Assembly: GCF_014640535.1 (NCBI RefSeq)
Contig: NZ_BMHD01000001.1
Coordinates: 684,214 to 748,213, forward strand
DNA from: Cnuibacter physcomitrellae
GTDB lineage: Bacteria > Actinomycetota > Actinomycetes > Actinomycetales > Microbacteriaceae
Length of the DNA stretch: 64,000 nt
Direction of reading: 5' to 3'
Positions 41,332-49,737 of the stretch are shown here, in pieces. The notes under the pieces were generated by a model that ran no database searches, was not told where the DNA came from, and was given only the letters and a program-made list of their open reading frames with translations. How positions within the stretch are numbered: position 1 is the first letter of the stretch; each line of letters opens with the position of its first letter. The position numbers were made by a program, and so were the translations under genes.

Positions 41332-41337
41332 CCGACG

Positions 41338-41343
41338 ATCCTA
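41338..41343 (-). promoter_or_regulatory. -10 hexamer TAGGAT before argS
   Basis: Six bases before the GTG at 41331. Marks the head of the argS-DUF2993-lysA-hom-thrC-thrB transcript. Confidence 0.5.
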
Positions 41344-41380
41344 CCGGCCGGGGCATGAGGCATCCTCCGCGAGGCGCGGG

Positions 41381-42175
41381 TCAGCGCAGCTGCACCAGCT
41401 CCCGCACGTCGTCGGCCGGGAGCTCGTCGACCGTCGCCGTGACGGTCAGCTCCTCGAGCGTGAGGAGCCCGCCGTGGTTGGTGAGGAACGCGGTGTCGGA
41501 CGCGTCGCGGCCGGTGGCGATGCGCACGAGGCTCTGGCGCGGGGCGAGCGTGGTCGCGTCGACGACCTGCCACTCCCCCTCGACGTGGGCCTCCGCGACG
41601 GCGTGGAAGTCCATCGGGTCGAGTCCGGGCGCGTACACGGAGGCGAGCCGCGCGGGGACGTCGAGCGCGCGCAGCAGCGCGACCACGAGGTGGGCGTAGT
41701 CGCGGCAGACCCCCCGCCGATCCAGCAGCGTCTGCACCGCGCCGTCGGTCGGCGCGCTGGCGCCGGGCACGTAACTGAGCTCGGTGCCCACCCAGGACGA
41801 CACCGCGTCGAGGAGATCCCGCCCGGACAGCCCGCCGAACTCGGCCACCGCCGTGGGGAGGAGGGTGTCGGACTCGCAGTAGCGACTCGGGCGCAGATAG
41901 CGGATGAGGTCGACCGGATCGACCGGGGCCGCCTCGGCCCTGCCGTCGATCACCGCGCGGTAGCTCGCCGTGAAGCGCCCCTCCGGCACGTCGAACACGT
42001 GCAGACGGGTTCCGTGCTGATCGATCACCGTCCCATGCGCGGCGGGCACGCCGTCGATCAGATAGGTCGCCGACTCGGACTCGAGCGGCACACCCTCGGC
42101 GCACGCGACGGACATCACGATCTCGGTCGCCCGATCGACGGAGGCGACCAGGTCGGCGGACACGGTTCTCTTCAT
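41381..42175 (-). CDS. transglutaminase-like cysteine protease-fold protein
   Basis: A 264-residue protein. The N-terminal part (about 1-90) is a beta-rich domain; the C-terminal part has the transglutaminase core: catalytic Cys in RRGVCRDYAHLVVALLRAL, catalytic His in DFHAVAEAHVEGEW and Asp in VVDATTLA. Such proteins hydrolyse or crosslink peptides; no signal peptide is present, so it is probably cytosolic. ATG at 42175 with GGAGG upstream. The leader is shared with the promoter region of the divergent tRNA-Arg gene. Confidence 0.85.
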   Translation of the reverse strand: MKRTVSADLVASVDRATEIVMSVACAEGVPLESESATYLIDGVPAAHGTVIDQHGTRLHVFDVPEGRFTASYRAVIDGRAEAAPVDPVDLIRYLRPSRYCESDTLLPTAVAEFGGLSGRDLLDAVSSWVGTELSYVPGASAPTDGAVQTLLDRRGVCRDYAHLVVALLRALDVPARLASVYAPGLDPMDFHAVAEAHVEGEWQVVDATTLAPRQSLVRIATGRDASDTAFLTNHGGLLTLEELTVTATVDELPADDVRELVQLR

Positions 42176-42246
42176 GCGGATCCTCCATGGACGACGGGTG
42201 GTGCACGGACGGACCCTGAGGACTGCTAACCTGGAGACTCACCCTG

Positions 42247-42319
42247 GCCCCCATAGCTCAGGGGATAGAGCGTCTGCCTCCGGAGCAGAAGGCCGTAGGT
42301 TCAAATCCTACTGGGGGCA
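42247..42319 (+). tRNA. tRNA-Arg (anticodon CCG)
   Basis: A 73-base cloverleaf. Acceptor arm GCCCCCA/TGGGGGC, D arm GCTC/GAGC with an eight-base loop containing GG, anticodon arm TCTGC/GCAGA with loop CTCCGGA (anticodon CCG, reads CGG), five-base variable region, T arm GTAGG/CCTAC with TTCAAAT, discriminator A. The 3' CCA is not encoded (ccc follows). CGG is a frequent codon in this genome, so the tRNA is expected. Confidence 0.97.
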
Positions 42320-42358
42320 CCCTCTCTTCGCGCGGGCGACCGCTTCCGCCTCTCAGGG

Positions 42359-44005
42359 TCACTCCGGGGCGAGCAGGCCCTTCTCCTCGACCAGCTCCCG
42401 CGAGAGGACCTTGTAGCCGACCGACTCGAAGAACACGGTCAGCCGGTCGTCCTCCACGCTCATCACGCGGCCCTCGCCCCACTCAGGGTGCTCGACCCGC
42501 TCGTCGACCCGGAAGCCGCTCGTGGCGTCCTCGTCGTCGTGCTCGTAGGCGGATCCGCTCTCGCAGGTGTCGCAGTTGCCGCAGGGCTCCGTGCCGGCGT
42601 CGCCGAAGTACTCCAGCAGGTACTGCCGCCGGCAGCGGAGGGTCTCGGCGAAGCCGCGGACCATCGCCAGCCGCGACTCGTCGATCCGCGTGCGCCGGTC
42701 CACCACCTCGTCGACGGCACGGATCGCCTCCGCGTCGGCGACCTTCCGCACCAGGGTGAACCCGTCCGCCTCCTCGCGCACCAGCTCCGCCTCGATCAGG
42801 AGGTTCAGCACCCCCGTGAGCGCGCGGGCCGACACCCCGCTCGACTCCGCGAGGTCGCCGGCGGGGGTCGGCCTGCCGGTCGAGAGCGCCGAGGTCACCG
42901 ACCGGACCCGAGCGTGGTCGGCCTTCCCACCGGCGAAGAAGCGGCGCAGTCCCAGATCCTCCTGGCGGTAGTGCAGCGTCGCGGTCGCCGGCTCCCCATC
43001 GCGACCGCACCGGCCGACCTCCTGATAGTAGGAGTCGACCGAGTCGGTGATGTCGGCGTGCACGACGTAGCGCACGTCGGCCTTGTCGATGCCCATGCCG
43101 AAGGCGCTGGTGGCCACGGCCACGTCCAGCTCCCCGTCGGAGAAGCGCCGGTGCACCTCGCGCCGCTCCCCCGCCTTGAGGCCGCCGTGGTACGCGGCCG
43201 CGCGGAGCCCGCGCTCCGACAGCACGTCGGCGAGCCGCTCCGTGTCGCCGCGGGTCGCGACGTAGAGCAGCCCCGGCTGCTCGAGACCCACGACCTGCTC
43301 GAGGACCGCCTGCTCCTTCTCGTGGTCGTGCTCGTGCCGCCGCACCGCCAACCGGATGTTCGGCCGGTCGAAGCCGCCCACGATGATGCGGGGAGACCTC
43401 ATCCCGAGACGCTCGACGATCTCGTCGCGGACCGGCGCCGATCCGGTGGCGGTCAGGGCGAGGACACGGGGGTGGCCCAGCCGCTCGATGGCGGCACCGA
43501 GCCGCAGGTAGTCCGGGCGGAAGTCGTGGCCCCAGGCCGACACGCAGTGCGCCTCGTCCACCACCACGAGTCCGGGCCTGGCCTGCTCCAGCCGTTCGAG
43601 GACCTCCTCCTTCGCGAGCTGCTCCGGGGCGAGGAAGACGAACTCCGCCGCCCCCGAGGCCACGCTCTCCCAGGCCGCGCGGTTCGCCGAGGCGGACTGC
43701 GAGGAGTTCACGGCCACGGCCTCCTCGTCGTCGTGCGTGCGCTCGGCGAGATGACGGACCTGGTCGGCCTGGAGCGCGATCAGCGGCGACACCACGACCG
43801 CGGGGCCCTCGAGGAGGTGCGCAGCGATCTGGTAGATGGCGGACTTGCCGTATCCGGTCGCCATGACCGCGAGGAGGTCCTGACCCTCGACCACCGCCTC
43901 GACGGCCTCCGCCTGTCCGGGCCGGAGCGAGGGCCAGCCGAACACCGTCCTCGCCACCTCGGCGGCTCGTTCGCGGACGTCGGTCGAGTGGGAGGAGCCA
44001 TTCAC
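42359..44005 (-). CDS. recQ: RecQ-family ATP-dependent DNA helicase with extra C-terminal domain
   Basis: A 548-residue helicase. Motif 0 LRPGQAEAV, Walker A MATGYGKSAIYQ (threonine-rich Gly-Lys-Ser form), DEAH within VVDEAHCVSAWGHDFRPDY, LTATGSAP, and motif VI YYQEVGRCGRDG. The RQC zinc cluster is CRRQYLLEYFGD..CGNCDTC. HRDC is absent; the last 55 residues (FRVDERVEHPEWGEGRVMSVEDD..VFFESVGYKVL, in parts) resemble the Tudor/SH3-like tail of UvrD/PcrA. Start GTG 44005 is chosen because TACGGT lies seven bases upstream. Confidence 0.92.
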   Translation of the reverse strand: MNGSSHSTDVRERAAEVARTVFGWPSLRPGQAEAVEAVVEGQDLLAVMATGYGKSAIYQIAAHLLEGPAVVVSPLIALQADQVRHLAERTHDDEEAVAVNSSQSASANRAAWESVASGAAEFVFLAPEQLAKEEVLERLEQARPGLVVVDEAHCVSAWGHDFRPDYLRLGAAIERLGHPRVLALTATGSAPVRDEIVERLGMRSPRIIVGGFDRPNIRLAVRRHEHDHEKEQAVLEQVVGLEQPGLLYVATRGDTERLADVLSERGLRAAAYHGGLKAGERREVHRRFSDGELDVAVATSAFGMGIDKADVRYVVHADITDSVDSYYQEVGRCGRDGEPATATLHYRQEDLGLRRFFAGGKADHARVRSVTSALSTGRPTPAGDLAESSGVSARALTGVLNLLIEAELVREEADGFTLVRKVADAEAIRAVDEVVDRRTRIDESRLAMVRGFAETLRCRRQYLLEYFGDAGTEPCGNCDTCESGSAYEHDDEDATSGFRVDERVEHPEWGEGRVMSVEDDRLTVFFESVGYKVLSRELVEEKGLLAPE

Positions 44006-44029
44006 TTTCAAGACCGTACCCCCTAGTAT
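44001..44029 (+). promoter_or_regulatory. promoter-like -35/-10 pair for the DUF2188-like gene
   Basis: TTCACT (44001-44006) and TAGTAT (44024-44029) are separated by 17 bases, giving a transcript start near 44036 and a 50-base leader. It overlaps the recQ promoter on the other strand (TACGGT, reverse strand, 44013-44018), so the two genes compete for polymerase. Confidence 0.4.
44013..44018 (-). promoter_or_regulatory. -10 hexamer TACGGT before recQ
   Basis: Seven bases before the GTG at 44005; favours this start over the TTG at 44011 and the longer frame. Confidence 0.5.
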
Positions 44030-44088
44030 GTGGCCCGCGGAGGCCACCCAGCCCTCGCATCCGTTCATCGTCGAAGGACCCGAGAGAA

Positions 44089-44289
44089 TTGAGCTCCGTA
44101 CAGACCTACAAGAGCCACAACATGTGGCACAACCGCATGGAGGGCGAGGAGGAGACCCTCTCGAGCCACGTCCTGCGGAGCCAGGCCATCGCCGAGGGCC
44201 GCATCTGGGCCAAGAGCAGACAGGCCGACCACGTCGTGAAGCGGATGGACGGCTCGGTCGAGTACGTCACCCCGTTCTCCGAGCTCTGA
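44089..44289 (+). CDS. small DUF2188-like protein
   Basis: A 66-residue protein from a TTG start (or 55 residues from the ATG at 44122). Pattern NRMEGEEETLSSHVLRSQAIAEGRIWAKSRQADHVVKRMDGSVEYVTPF, quoted in parts, matches the DUF2188 layout: an alpha-helix ending in GRxxAKxR followed by DHVV..DGSV. Function of the family is unknown. A promoter-like TTCACT-N17-TAGTAT lies upstream at 44001-44029. It converges with the NlpC/P60 gene. Confidence 0.65.
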   Translation: MSSVQTYKSHNMWHNRMEGEEETLSSHVLRSQAIAEGRIWAKSRQADHVVKRMDGSVEYVTPFSEL

Positions 44290-44332
44290 TCAGCCCCGCC
44301 ACGGCGTCCGGCCGGTCACGACGGGCCGTCGG

Positions 44333-45610
44333 TCAGAGCAGGCGCACGAAGTAGTAGCTGCCCCAGAGCCCGCTCGCGTGGGTGACGTACCGACCCCAGT
44401 CGGGCGAGTGGATCACGCCGCCCTGACCGTCGTAGATCCCGATGTGCGCGCCGGGCCACACCACCAGGTCCCCGGCCTGAGCGGACTGCGCCGAGACCCG
44501 GACCCCCATCGCCGCCTGAGCGCTCACCGTGCGCGGCAGGTAGATGCCGAACTGCTTGAAGACGTACTGGGTGAGCCCGTCGCAGCCGAAGCTGTCGCTC
44601 GGGTCCGCGCCCCAGCCGTAGGGCACCACGCCGACGAACTGCTCGGCGAAGGCGACGACGGCGTCGCCGCTGTACGAGGGCGCGGGCGGGGTGACCACCA
44701 CGGGTGCGGGAGCGGGTGCCGATCCGCCGCCCGAGGACGAGCCGCCACCGGATCCGCCCGCGGACGGAGCCGGTGCGGCGGCCGCGGCGGCGGCGGCGGC
44801 GGCCTGCTGCTCCGCCTCGATCTTGCGCTGCTTCTCGGCCTCGACGCCGGCCTGGTACTCCTGCTCGGTCATGGCCGAGTCGGACTGCAGCGCGGCCAGC
44901 TGGACGGTCAGCTCGGCCTCGTGCGACTCCTGCTCGATCAGGGCGGCCTGGACCCCCTGCTGCGCCTCGACGGCCGCCTTGACGGAGGCGTCCGCGGCGG
45001 CGGCCAGGTCGGCGAGCTCGCCCTTGGCGACCTCCGCCTGCGCGCTCAGCGAGGCGGCGGTGTTCTCGTCCTGCTTCGCCTTCTCGAGGATGCCCTGGCT
45101 CGTCTCGCCGAGCTTGCTCATCGCGCTGAGCTGGTAGAGCAGATCACCGCTCCCCTCGCCGGAGACGACGAGGCGGCTGGTGAGGTCGTTGCCCGCGCTG
45201 CGCGCGAAGTCGGCGGCCAGCGCTGCGGCGCGCTTGGCGGACTGGTCGGCGGTCGCCGATGCCTGCGTCGCCTGGGCCGCCAGGGCGTCGGCCTTCCGCT
45301 GTCCCTCGGACAGGGCCGCCTGGGCGGCCTGATCGGCGGTCCACGCCGCGTCCGCCGCCGCCTGCGCCGCGGCCACCTGACCCTGCAGGCCCGCGATGAG
45401 CGACTGGATGCTCGCCACCTCCGCGGCCTTGCCGTCGGCGCTCGCCCGTGCGGCCTGGACGTCCGACCACGAGGGGTAGTCGGTCGCCGCAGCGGGCGCG
45501 GTCAAGAGGAAGGAGGTCGAGAGGATGCCGACACCGAGCGCGGCGGTGAGGGCGAGGACACGGGGTCCGCGACGGCCGAGGCGCGGGTCGCGCGAGCGCA
45601 GGTCGGTCAT
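44333..45610 (-). CDS. secreted NlpC/P60 peptidoglycan endopeptidase with coiled-coil N terminus
   Basis: A 425-residue exported protein. Sec signal peptide (about residues 1-42, VLALTAALGVGILSTSFLL then AAAATD), an Ala/Gln-rich coiled coil to about residue 270 (PcsB/RipA-like regulator), a Gly/Ser/Pro/Ala linker, and a C-terminal NlpC/P60 domain. Catalytic Cys in DSFGCDGLTQYVF, His in GAHIGIYDG and the third residue His in VIHSPDW. The Cys motif usually reads DCSGL; here it is GCDGL. Probably cleaves peptide crosslinks in cell division or growth. A perfect hairpin covers the ribosome binding site. Confidence 0.88.
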   Translation of the reverse strand: MTDLRSRDPRLGRRGPRVLALTAALGVGILSTSFLLTAPAAATDYPSWSDVQAARASADGKAAEVASIQSLIAGLQGQVAAAQAAADAAWTADQAAQAALSEGQRKADALAAQATQASATADQSAKRAAALAADFARSAGNDLTSRLVVSGEGSGDLLYQLSAMSKLGETSQGILEKAKQDENTAASLSAQAEVAKGELADLAAAADASVKAAVEAQQGVQAALIEQESHEAELTVQLAALQSDSAMTEQEYQAGVEAEKQRKIEAEQQAAAAAAAAAAPAPSAGGSGGGSSSGGGSAPAPAPVVVTPPAPSYSGDAVVAFAEQFVGVVPYGWGADPSDSFGCDGLTQYVFKQFGIYLPRTVSAQAAMGVRVSAQSAQAGDLVVWPGAHIGIYDGQGGVIHSPDWGRYVTHASGLWGSYYFVRLL

Positions 45611-45613
45611 GAT

Positions 45614-45638
45614 CTCCGGTCCGGGTCGGCGACCGGAG
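45614..45638 (-). promoter_or_regulatory. hairpin sequestering the ribosome binding site of the NlpC/P60 gene
   Basis: Perfect 8-bp inverted repeat (arms CTCCGGTC / GACCGGAG, nine-base loop) starting three bases upstream of the ATG at 45610. On the mRNA the 3' arm contains the only Shine-Dalgarno candidate (GGAG). Could act as a thermosensor-like or protein-bound switch, or simply be a weak GC hairpin. Confidence 0.4.
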
Positions 45639-45818
45639 AGTCACTCCAGTCACACCGCTAACAATGACAACGGAATTCACAGTAGCAACACGGCGTGTCC
45701 TTCACCAGCCCGCAGCGGATCTGCGCGTATCATCCGCGCACCCGTGGGGCTCGCGCAGCGACGCGCGCTCGTGGGCGCAGGCAGGAAGGGCCGCGACGAG
45801 CCGGCCCTCAGCGCCGGA

Positions 45819-46550
45819 TCAGGCGGCGAGGAGGACGGATCCGAACGATCCGAGGAGACGATCGAGCTGACCCTGCGCGGCGACAGGCGCCTCCGGGTGC
45901 CACTGCACGCCGAGGGCGGGCGCGGAGACGTGCTCGACCGCCTCGATCGTGCCGTCGTCGGCCCGCGCCGACACGACGAGCCCCTCGCCGAGACGATCGA
46001 CCGCCTGGTGGTGAGCGCTCGCGGTCGACGCGGTCGTCGCACCCAGCAGCGAGTGGAGCCGCGACCCCGCGACGACCTCGACGTCGTGACCGGAGAACAT
46101 CCGCTCCGGCTCGGCCGACTCGGTCCGGTGCCCCCCGCCGTCGGGCAGGTGCTGCACGAGGCTCCCCCCGAGCGCGACGTCCAGGATCTGGAGCCCCCGG
46201 CAGATGCCGAGAAGGGGCAGGCCGTCGCGGACCGCACGCGCGGCGACGCCCAGCTGCACCTCGTCGGCGAGCTCCACATGACGGCCCTCGCGTTCGTAGC
46301 CGCGCTCGCCGCCGTAGAACTCGGGCGCGATGTCCTCACCGCCGAGCAGCACCACCCCGGAGGCGCGAGAGAGCGCTCCGCGAGCGGCGGCGGCACCCTC
46401 GGCCGCGAAGACGCGCTCCGCGGATCCGCCACCCCGGGTGATCGCCTCGATCACGCGTCCCGCGAGGAGCTCGCTGTACTCGTGGTAGCGACGGGCGTGC
46501 GGACGGGCAGAGGTCACCGACACCACGGCGATGCGACGACCTGCGAGCAT
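45819..46550 (-). CDS. class I glutamine amidotransferase, peptidase C26 (PuuD-like)
   Basis: A 243-residue protein with the C26 catalytic set: nucleophile Cys in LLGICRGLQILDVALGGSL, His/Glu pair in GVQWHPEAP. The oxyanion-type stretch VVLLGGEDIAPEFYGGE matches the gamma-Glu-GABA hydrolase (PuuD) branch, which in polyamine breakdown splits gamma-glutamyl-GABA. No other polyamine gene is near, so the substrate is uncertain. ATG at 46550 has GGAGG one base upstream (GGAGGCATG). Confidence 0.85.
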   Translation of the reverse strand: MLAGRRIAVVSVTSARPHARRYHEYSELLAGRVIEAITRGGGSAERVFAAEGAAAARGALSRASGVVLLGGEDIAPEFYGGERGYEREGRHVELADEVQLGVAARAVRDGLPLLGICRGLQILDVALGGSLVQHLPDGGGHRTESAEPERMFSGHDVEVVAGSRLHSLLGATTASTASAHHQAVDRLGEGLVVSARADDGTIEAVEHVSAPALGVQWHPEAPVAAQGQLDRLLGSFGSVLLAA

Positions 46551-46681
46551 GCCTCCATCGTCCGGCACCGGGGGCCGCGACCGAAGCCGGGCCGTCACAG
46601 TCCGCAACATGGGCGTGCCGACCCGGCGCCCCGATGGGCGGATTCGGAGCGTCAGCATGGACGCCCCGGAGCCACCCTCCC

Positions 46682-46687
46682 TAGTAT
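46682..46687 (+). promoter_or_regulatory. -10 hexamer TAGTAT before the TPM-domain gene
   Basis: Eight bases before the ATG at 46696; consistent with a leaderless or near-leaderless mRNA for the TPM-pspA-arginase-like run. Confidence 0.5.
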
Positions 46688-46695
46688 CGAAGGCG

Positions 46696-48876
46696 ATGCG
46701 ACACTCAGCGACCGTCACGATCGCCCCCGCCCGACCGCGCCGTCGGGGCCGCCGAGGGCCTCGCGGCCTCGCCCTGGCCCTCGCCGCCCTGAGCCTCGCC
46801 GCCCTCGCCGGACTCGCCACCGCAGCGCTGCCGTCGGCGGCCTGGGCGTCCGACCCTCCCGAGCTGGCGGGTCGGTCCATCGTCGACGACGTCGACGCCC
46901 TCGGATCGCGCGAGCCCGAGGTGCAGTCCGCCCTCGACGACCTCGCCTCGCAGCACGGGGTCGACCTCATCGTCGTCTACACCGACCGCTTCACGGGCGC
47001 TGCCGACCGGGAGGCCTGGGCCGACGAGGTCGCGGTGCAGAACCAGCTCGGCGTCGACGACGTCGTCCTGGCGGTCGCCACGAAGGACCGCCTGTACCAG
47101 CTCTCCGTCGATCCCGACTTCGAGCTCACCGACTCCCAGCTCGAGGAGGTGGAGACGGAGGCGATCGAGCCGTTCCTCCGCGACGAGGACTGGGCGGGCG
47201 CCGCCATCGGCGCCGCGACCGGCATCGGACAGGTGCTCGCCGGCGGATCGGTGGATCCGCAGCCCGTCCAGCCGAGCGACTCCTCCCCCGGCACCGGGTT
47301 CCCCGCCTGGCTCGCCTGGACGATCGCGATCGTGATCATCCTCGTCGGGATCGCCGTGCTCGTCGTGGTGCTCGTGCTGCGCCGACGGGGTCTGGACCGG
47401 CGCGTCGCCGCCCAGGCGCCCTCGGGCCCCACCCTCGCCGAGCTCGAGTCCGCCGTCGGAGCGGCGCTCATCGACCTCGACGACGCGGTCTCCTCGAGCG
47501 ACGAGGAGCTCGGATTCGCCGTCGCCCAGTTCGGCGAGCAGGCGGCCGCCCCCTTCTCGGCGGCCCTCGCCCAGGTCAAGGACCAGCTCCGTCAGGCGTT
47601 CGAGATCAAGCAGCGTCTGGATGACGCCGTCCCCGACACCGACGAGGAGCGCCGGTCGTGGAGCGAGCAGATCCTCGCGATCTGCCGCGAGGCGTCGGAG
47701 ACGCTCGACGCGCAGGAGGAGAGCTTCGACGCCCTGCGCGATCTGGAGAACGATCCGGAGCCCGCCATCCAGGCTGCCGAGACGCAGCTCACCGCCCTGT
47801 CCGCCGGCACCGCCTCCGTGGCGGCCTCCGTCGCCGAGCTGAGCGGTCGGTACGACGCCGCCGCGCTCACCACGGTCGCGGGGAGCGTGCAGCAGGCGCA
47901 GAGCCTGCGGGACTACGCCGAGAAGCAGCTCGCCGTCGCCCGGGCCGCGATCTCGTCCGGGGCCGCGGGAAAGGCTCTGGCCATCCGGTCCGCCCAGCAG
48001 GCGATCACGCAGATCGGGCAGCTCGCCCAGGGCGTCGAGGGCCTCCGGGCCGAGCTCGATCGGGCGGGGGCGGAGCTCACCGGCACCATCGCCGAGGCCG
48101 AGGGCGACGTCCGCGAGGCAGAGAGGCTGGCCACCGCGCCCACGACGACCTCGCCCGACCAGCTGCGGTCGCTGGCCTCCGCCCTCAGCGTCGAGATCGA
48201 GCGCGCACGCGGCCTCGGTCCCCGCAACCCGGTCGCCGCGCGCCAGGCGCTCGGCCTCGCCGGCGCCGCTCTCGATGCGGCGCTCGCGTCCGCCCGCGAT
48301 GCCGAGGAGCAGGTGGCGCGCACGCTCGCGCAGCGCGATCGGGCGATCGCCTCGGCCCAGAGCGACGTCGCGTCCGCGTCGAGCTTCCTGCAGACCAGGC
48401 GTGGCGCCGTCGGCACGGATGCCCGAACCCGGCTCTCCGAGGCCCAGCGCCACCTCGACCAGGCGATCGCGCTGTCCTCGACCGATCCTGCGGAGTCACT
48501 CCGAGAGGCCACCACGGCGTCGCAGCTGGCGAACCTCGCGACGCGCTCGGCGCAGCAGGACCTGGCGGCCGCGCAGCAGGCCTACTACCAGAACGCACCC
48601 GTCTCCGGCGGCGGCGACGACTTCGGCGGCGCCTTCCTGGGCGGACTCCTCGGGAGCATGTTCGGGGGTGGCGGCGGGTCCTCCTACCGCACCGGCTGGT
48701 CCTCCGGACGCTCGCGCGGCGGGTTCGGCGGGTTCGGCGGGAGCTTCGGCGGATTCGGTGGCTCGAGCGGACGCAGCTCGTTCGGCGGCGGGCGCCGTGG
48801 CGGCGGCGGGAGCTTCGGCGGTCGCTCCGGCGGGGGCTCGCGGGGCGGACGCCGTGGCGGCGGCGGGCGCTTCTGA
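46696..48876 (+). CDS. exported TPM-domain protein with coiled coil and Gly-rich tail
   Basis: A 726-residue protein: basic N terminus and signal peptide (about 1-52, ALSLAALAGLATAALPSAAWA), a TPM domain (about 55-180, VDDVDALGSREPEVQSALDDLASQHGVDLIVVYTD, in parts), a membrane helix (about 205-230), a long Ala-rich coiled coil (about 250-640) and a Gly/Ser/Arg tail (GGSFGGFGGSS type). TPM proteins are linked to photosystem repair in plants and to membrane stress with PspA in bacteria. TAGTAT lies eight bases upstream of the ATG. Followed directly by pspA. Confidence 0.85.
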   Translation: MRHSATVTIAPARPRRRGRRGPRGLALALAALSLAALAGLATAALPSAAWASDPPELAGRSIVDDVDALGSREPEVQSALDDLASQHGVDLIVVYTDRFTGAADREAWADEVAVQNQLGVDDVVLAVATKDRLYQLSVDPDFELTDSQLEEVETEAIEPFLRDEDWAGAAIGAATGIGQVLAGGSVDPQPVQPSDSSPGTGFPAWLAWTIAIVIILVGIAVLVVVLVLRRRGLDRRVAAQAPSGPTLAELESAVGAALIDLDDAVSSSDEELGFAVAQFGEQAAAPFSAALAQVKDQLRQAFEIKQRLDDAVPDTDEERRSWSEQILAICREASETLDAQEESFDALRDLENDPEPAIQAAETQLTALSAGTASVAASVAELSGRYDAAALTTVAGSVQQAQSLRDYAEKQLAVARAAISSGAAGKALAIRSAQQAITQIGQLAQGVEGLRAELDRAGAELTGTIAEAEGDVREAERLATAPTTTSPDQLRSLASALSVEIERARGLGPRNPVAARQALGLAGAALDAALASARDAEEQVARTLAQRDRAIASAQSDVASASSFLQTRRGAVGTDARTRLSEAQRHLDQAIALSSTDPAESLREATTASQLANLATRSAQQDLAAAQQAYYQNAPVSGGGDDFGGAFLGGLLGSMFGGGGGSSYRTGWSSGRSRGGFGGFGGSFGGFGGSSGRSSFGGGRRGGGGSFGGRSGGGSRGGRRGGGGRF

Positions 48877-48993
48877 CATGCTCTGCCGGAGACCGGGCAT
48901 CCGTGCCACCATGAGGCGCAGGACGACCGCCGCGGGATCGACCATCAGACCACCGGACCAGACGTCCAGACCTGAGTGAAGGGAACACACACC

Positions 48994-49734
48994 ATGGCCA
49001 AGCAGTCCATCTTCGGGCGGATCGCCCAGCTCGCGAAGGCGAACATCAACGCGCTCATCGATCAGGCCGAGGATCCTCAGCTCATGCTCGACCAGCTGGT
49101 GCGCGACTACACGTCGAACATCGCGGACGCGGAGAGCGCCATCGCCCAGACCATCGGCAACCTGCGACTGCTCGAGGAGGACCACCGCGAGGACGTCGCC
49201 GCTGCCGAGGACTGGGGCAGGAAGGCCCTGGCCGCGAGCAACAAGGCCGACGAGTTCCGCGCCGCGGGCAACACCGTCGACGCCGACAAGTTCGACGCCC
49301 TCGCCAAGGTCGCGCTCCAGCGCCAGCTGCAGAGCGAGAACGAGGCGAAGTCCGCCGAGCCGAGCATCGCGCAGCAGACCGAGTCGGTCGAGAAGCTCAA
49401 GTCGGGCCTGAACGCGATGAAGGAGAAGCTGAACCAGCTCGTCGCCAAGCGCGACAGCCTCGTGGCCCGCGCCAAGACCGCCGAGGCCCAGGGCAAGGTC
49501 CAGGACGCACTGAAGAACATCAACGTGCTCGACCCGACGAGCGACCTCTCCCGCTTCGAGGACCGCATCCGCCGCGAGGAGGCTCGCGTGCGCGGCCAGG
49601 AGGAGCTGAACGCCTCCAGCCTCGACGCCCAGTTCGAGAGCCTCGAGGACCTCGGCGAGCTCACCGAGGTCGACGCCCGGCTCGCCGAGCTCAAGGCCAA
49701 GAGCGCGTCCAGAGCGGTGACGAGCGGCGAGTAG
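48994..49734 (+). CDS. pspA: PspA/IM30-family phage shock protein
   Basis: A 246-residue coiled-coil protein that oligomerises on stressed membranes. Starts MAKQSIFGRIAQLAKANINALIDQAEDPQLMLDQLVRDY (in parts), the family N-terminal amphipathic helix and helix 2; predicted helices continue to about residue 220. ATG at 48994 has AAGGGAA ten bases before it; the in-frame Met six codons upstream lacks a site. Sits 117 bases after the TPM-domain gene, an association seen in several actinobacteria, and three bases before the arginase-like gene. Confidence 0.9.
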   Translation: MAKQSIFGRIAQLAKANINALIDQAEDPQLMLDQLVRDYTSNIADAESAIAQTIGNLRLLEEDHREDVAAAEDWGRKALAASNKADEFRAAGNTVDADKFDALAKVALQRQLQSENEAKSAEPSIAQQTESVEKLKSGLNAMKEKLNQLVAKRDSLVARAKTAEAQGKVQDALKNINVLDPTSDLSRFEDRIRREEARVRGQEELNASSLDAQFESLEDLGELTEVDARLAELKAKSASRAVTSGE

Positions 49735-49737
49735 GCC

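Noticed and set aside
45664-46441. Forward-strand frames in the region 45664-47624
   Set aside because: They are Arg-rich shadows of the C26 amidotransferase and the TPM gene; no motif supports them.
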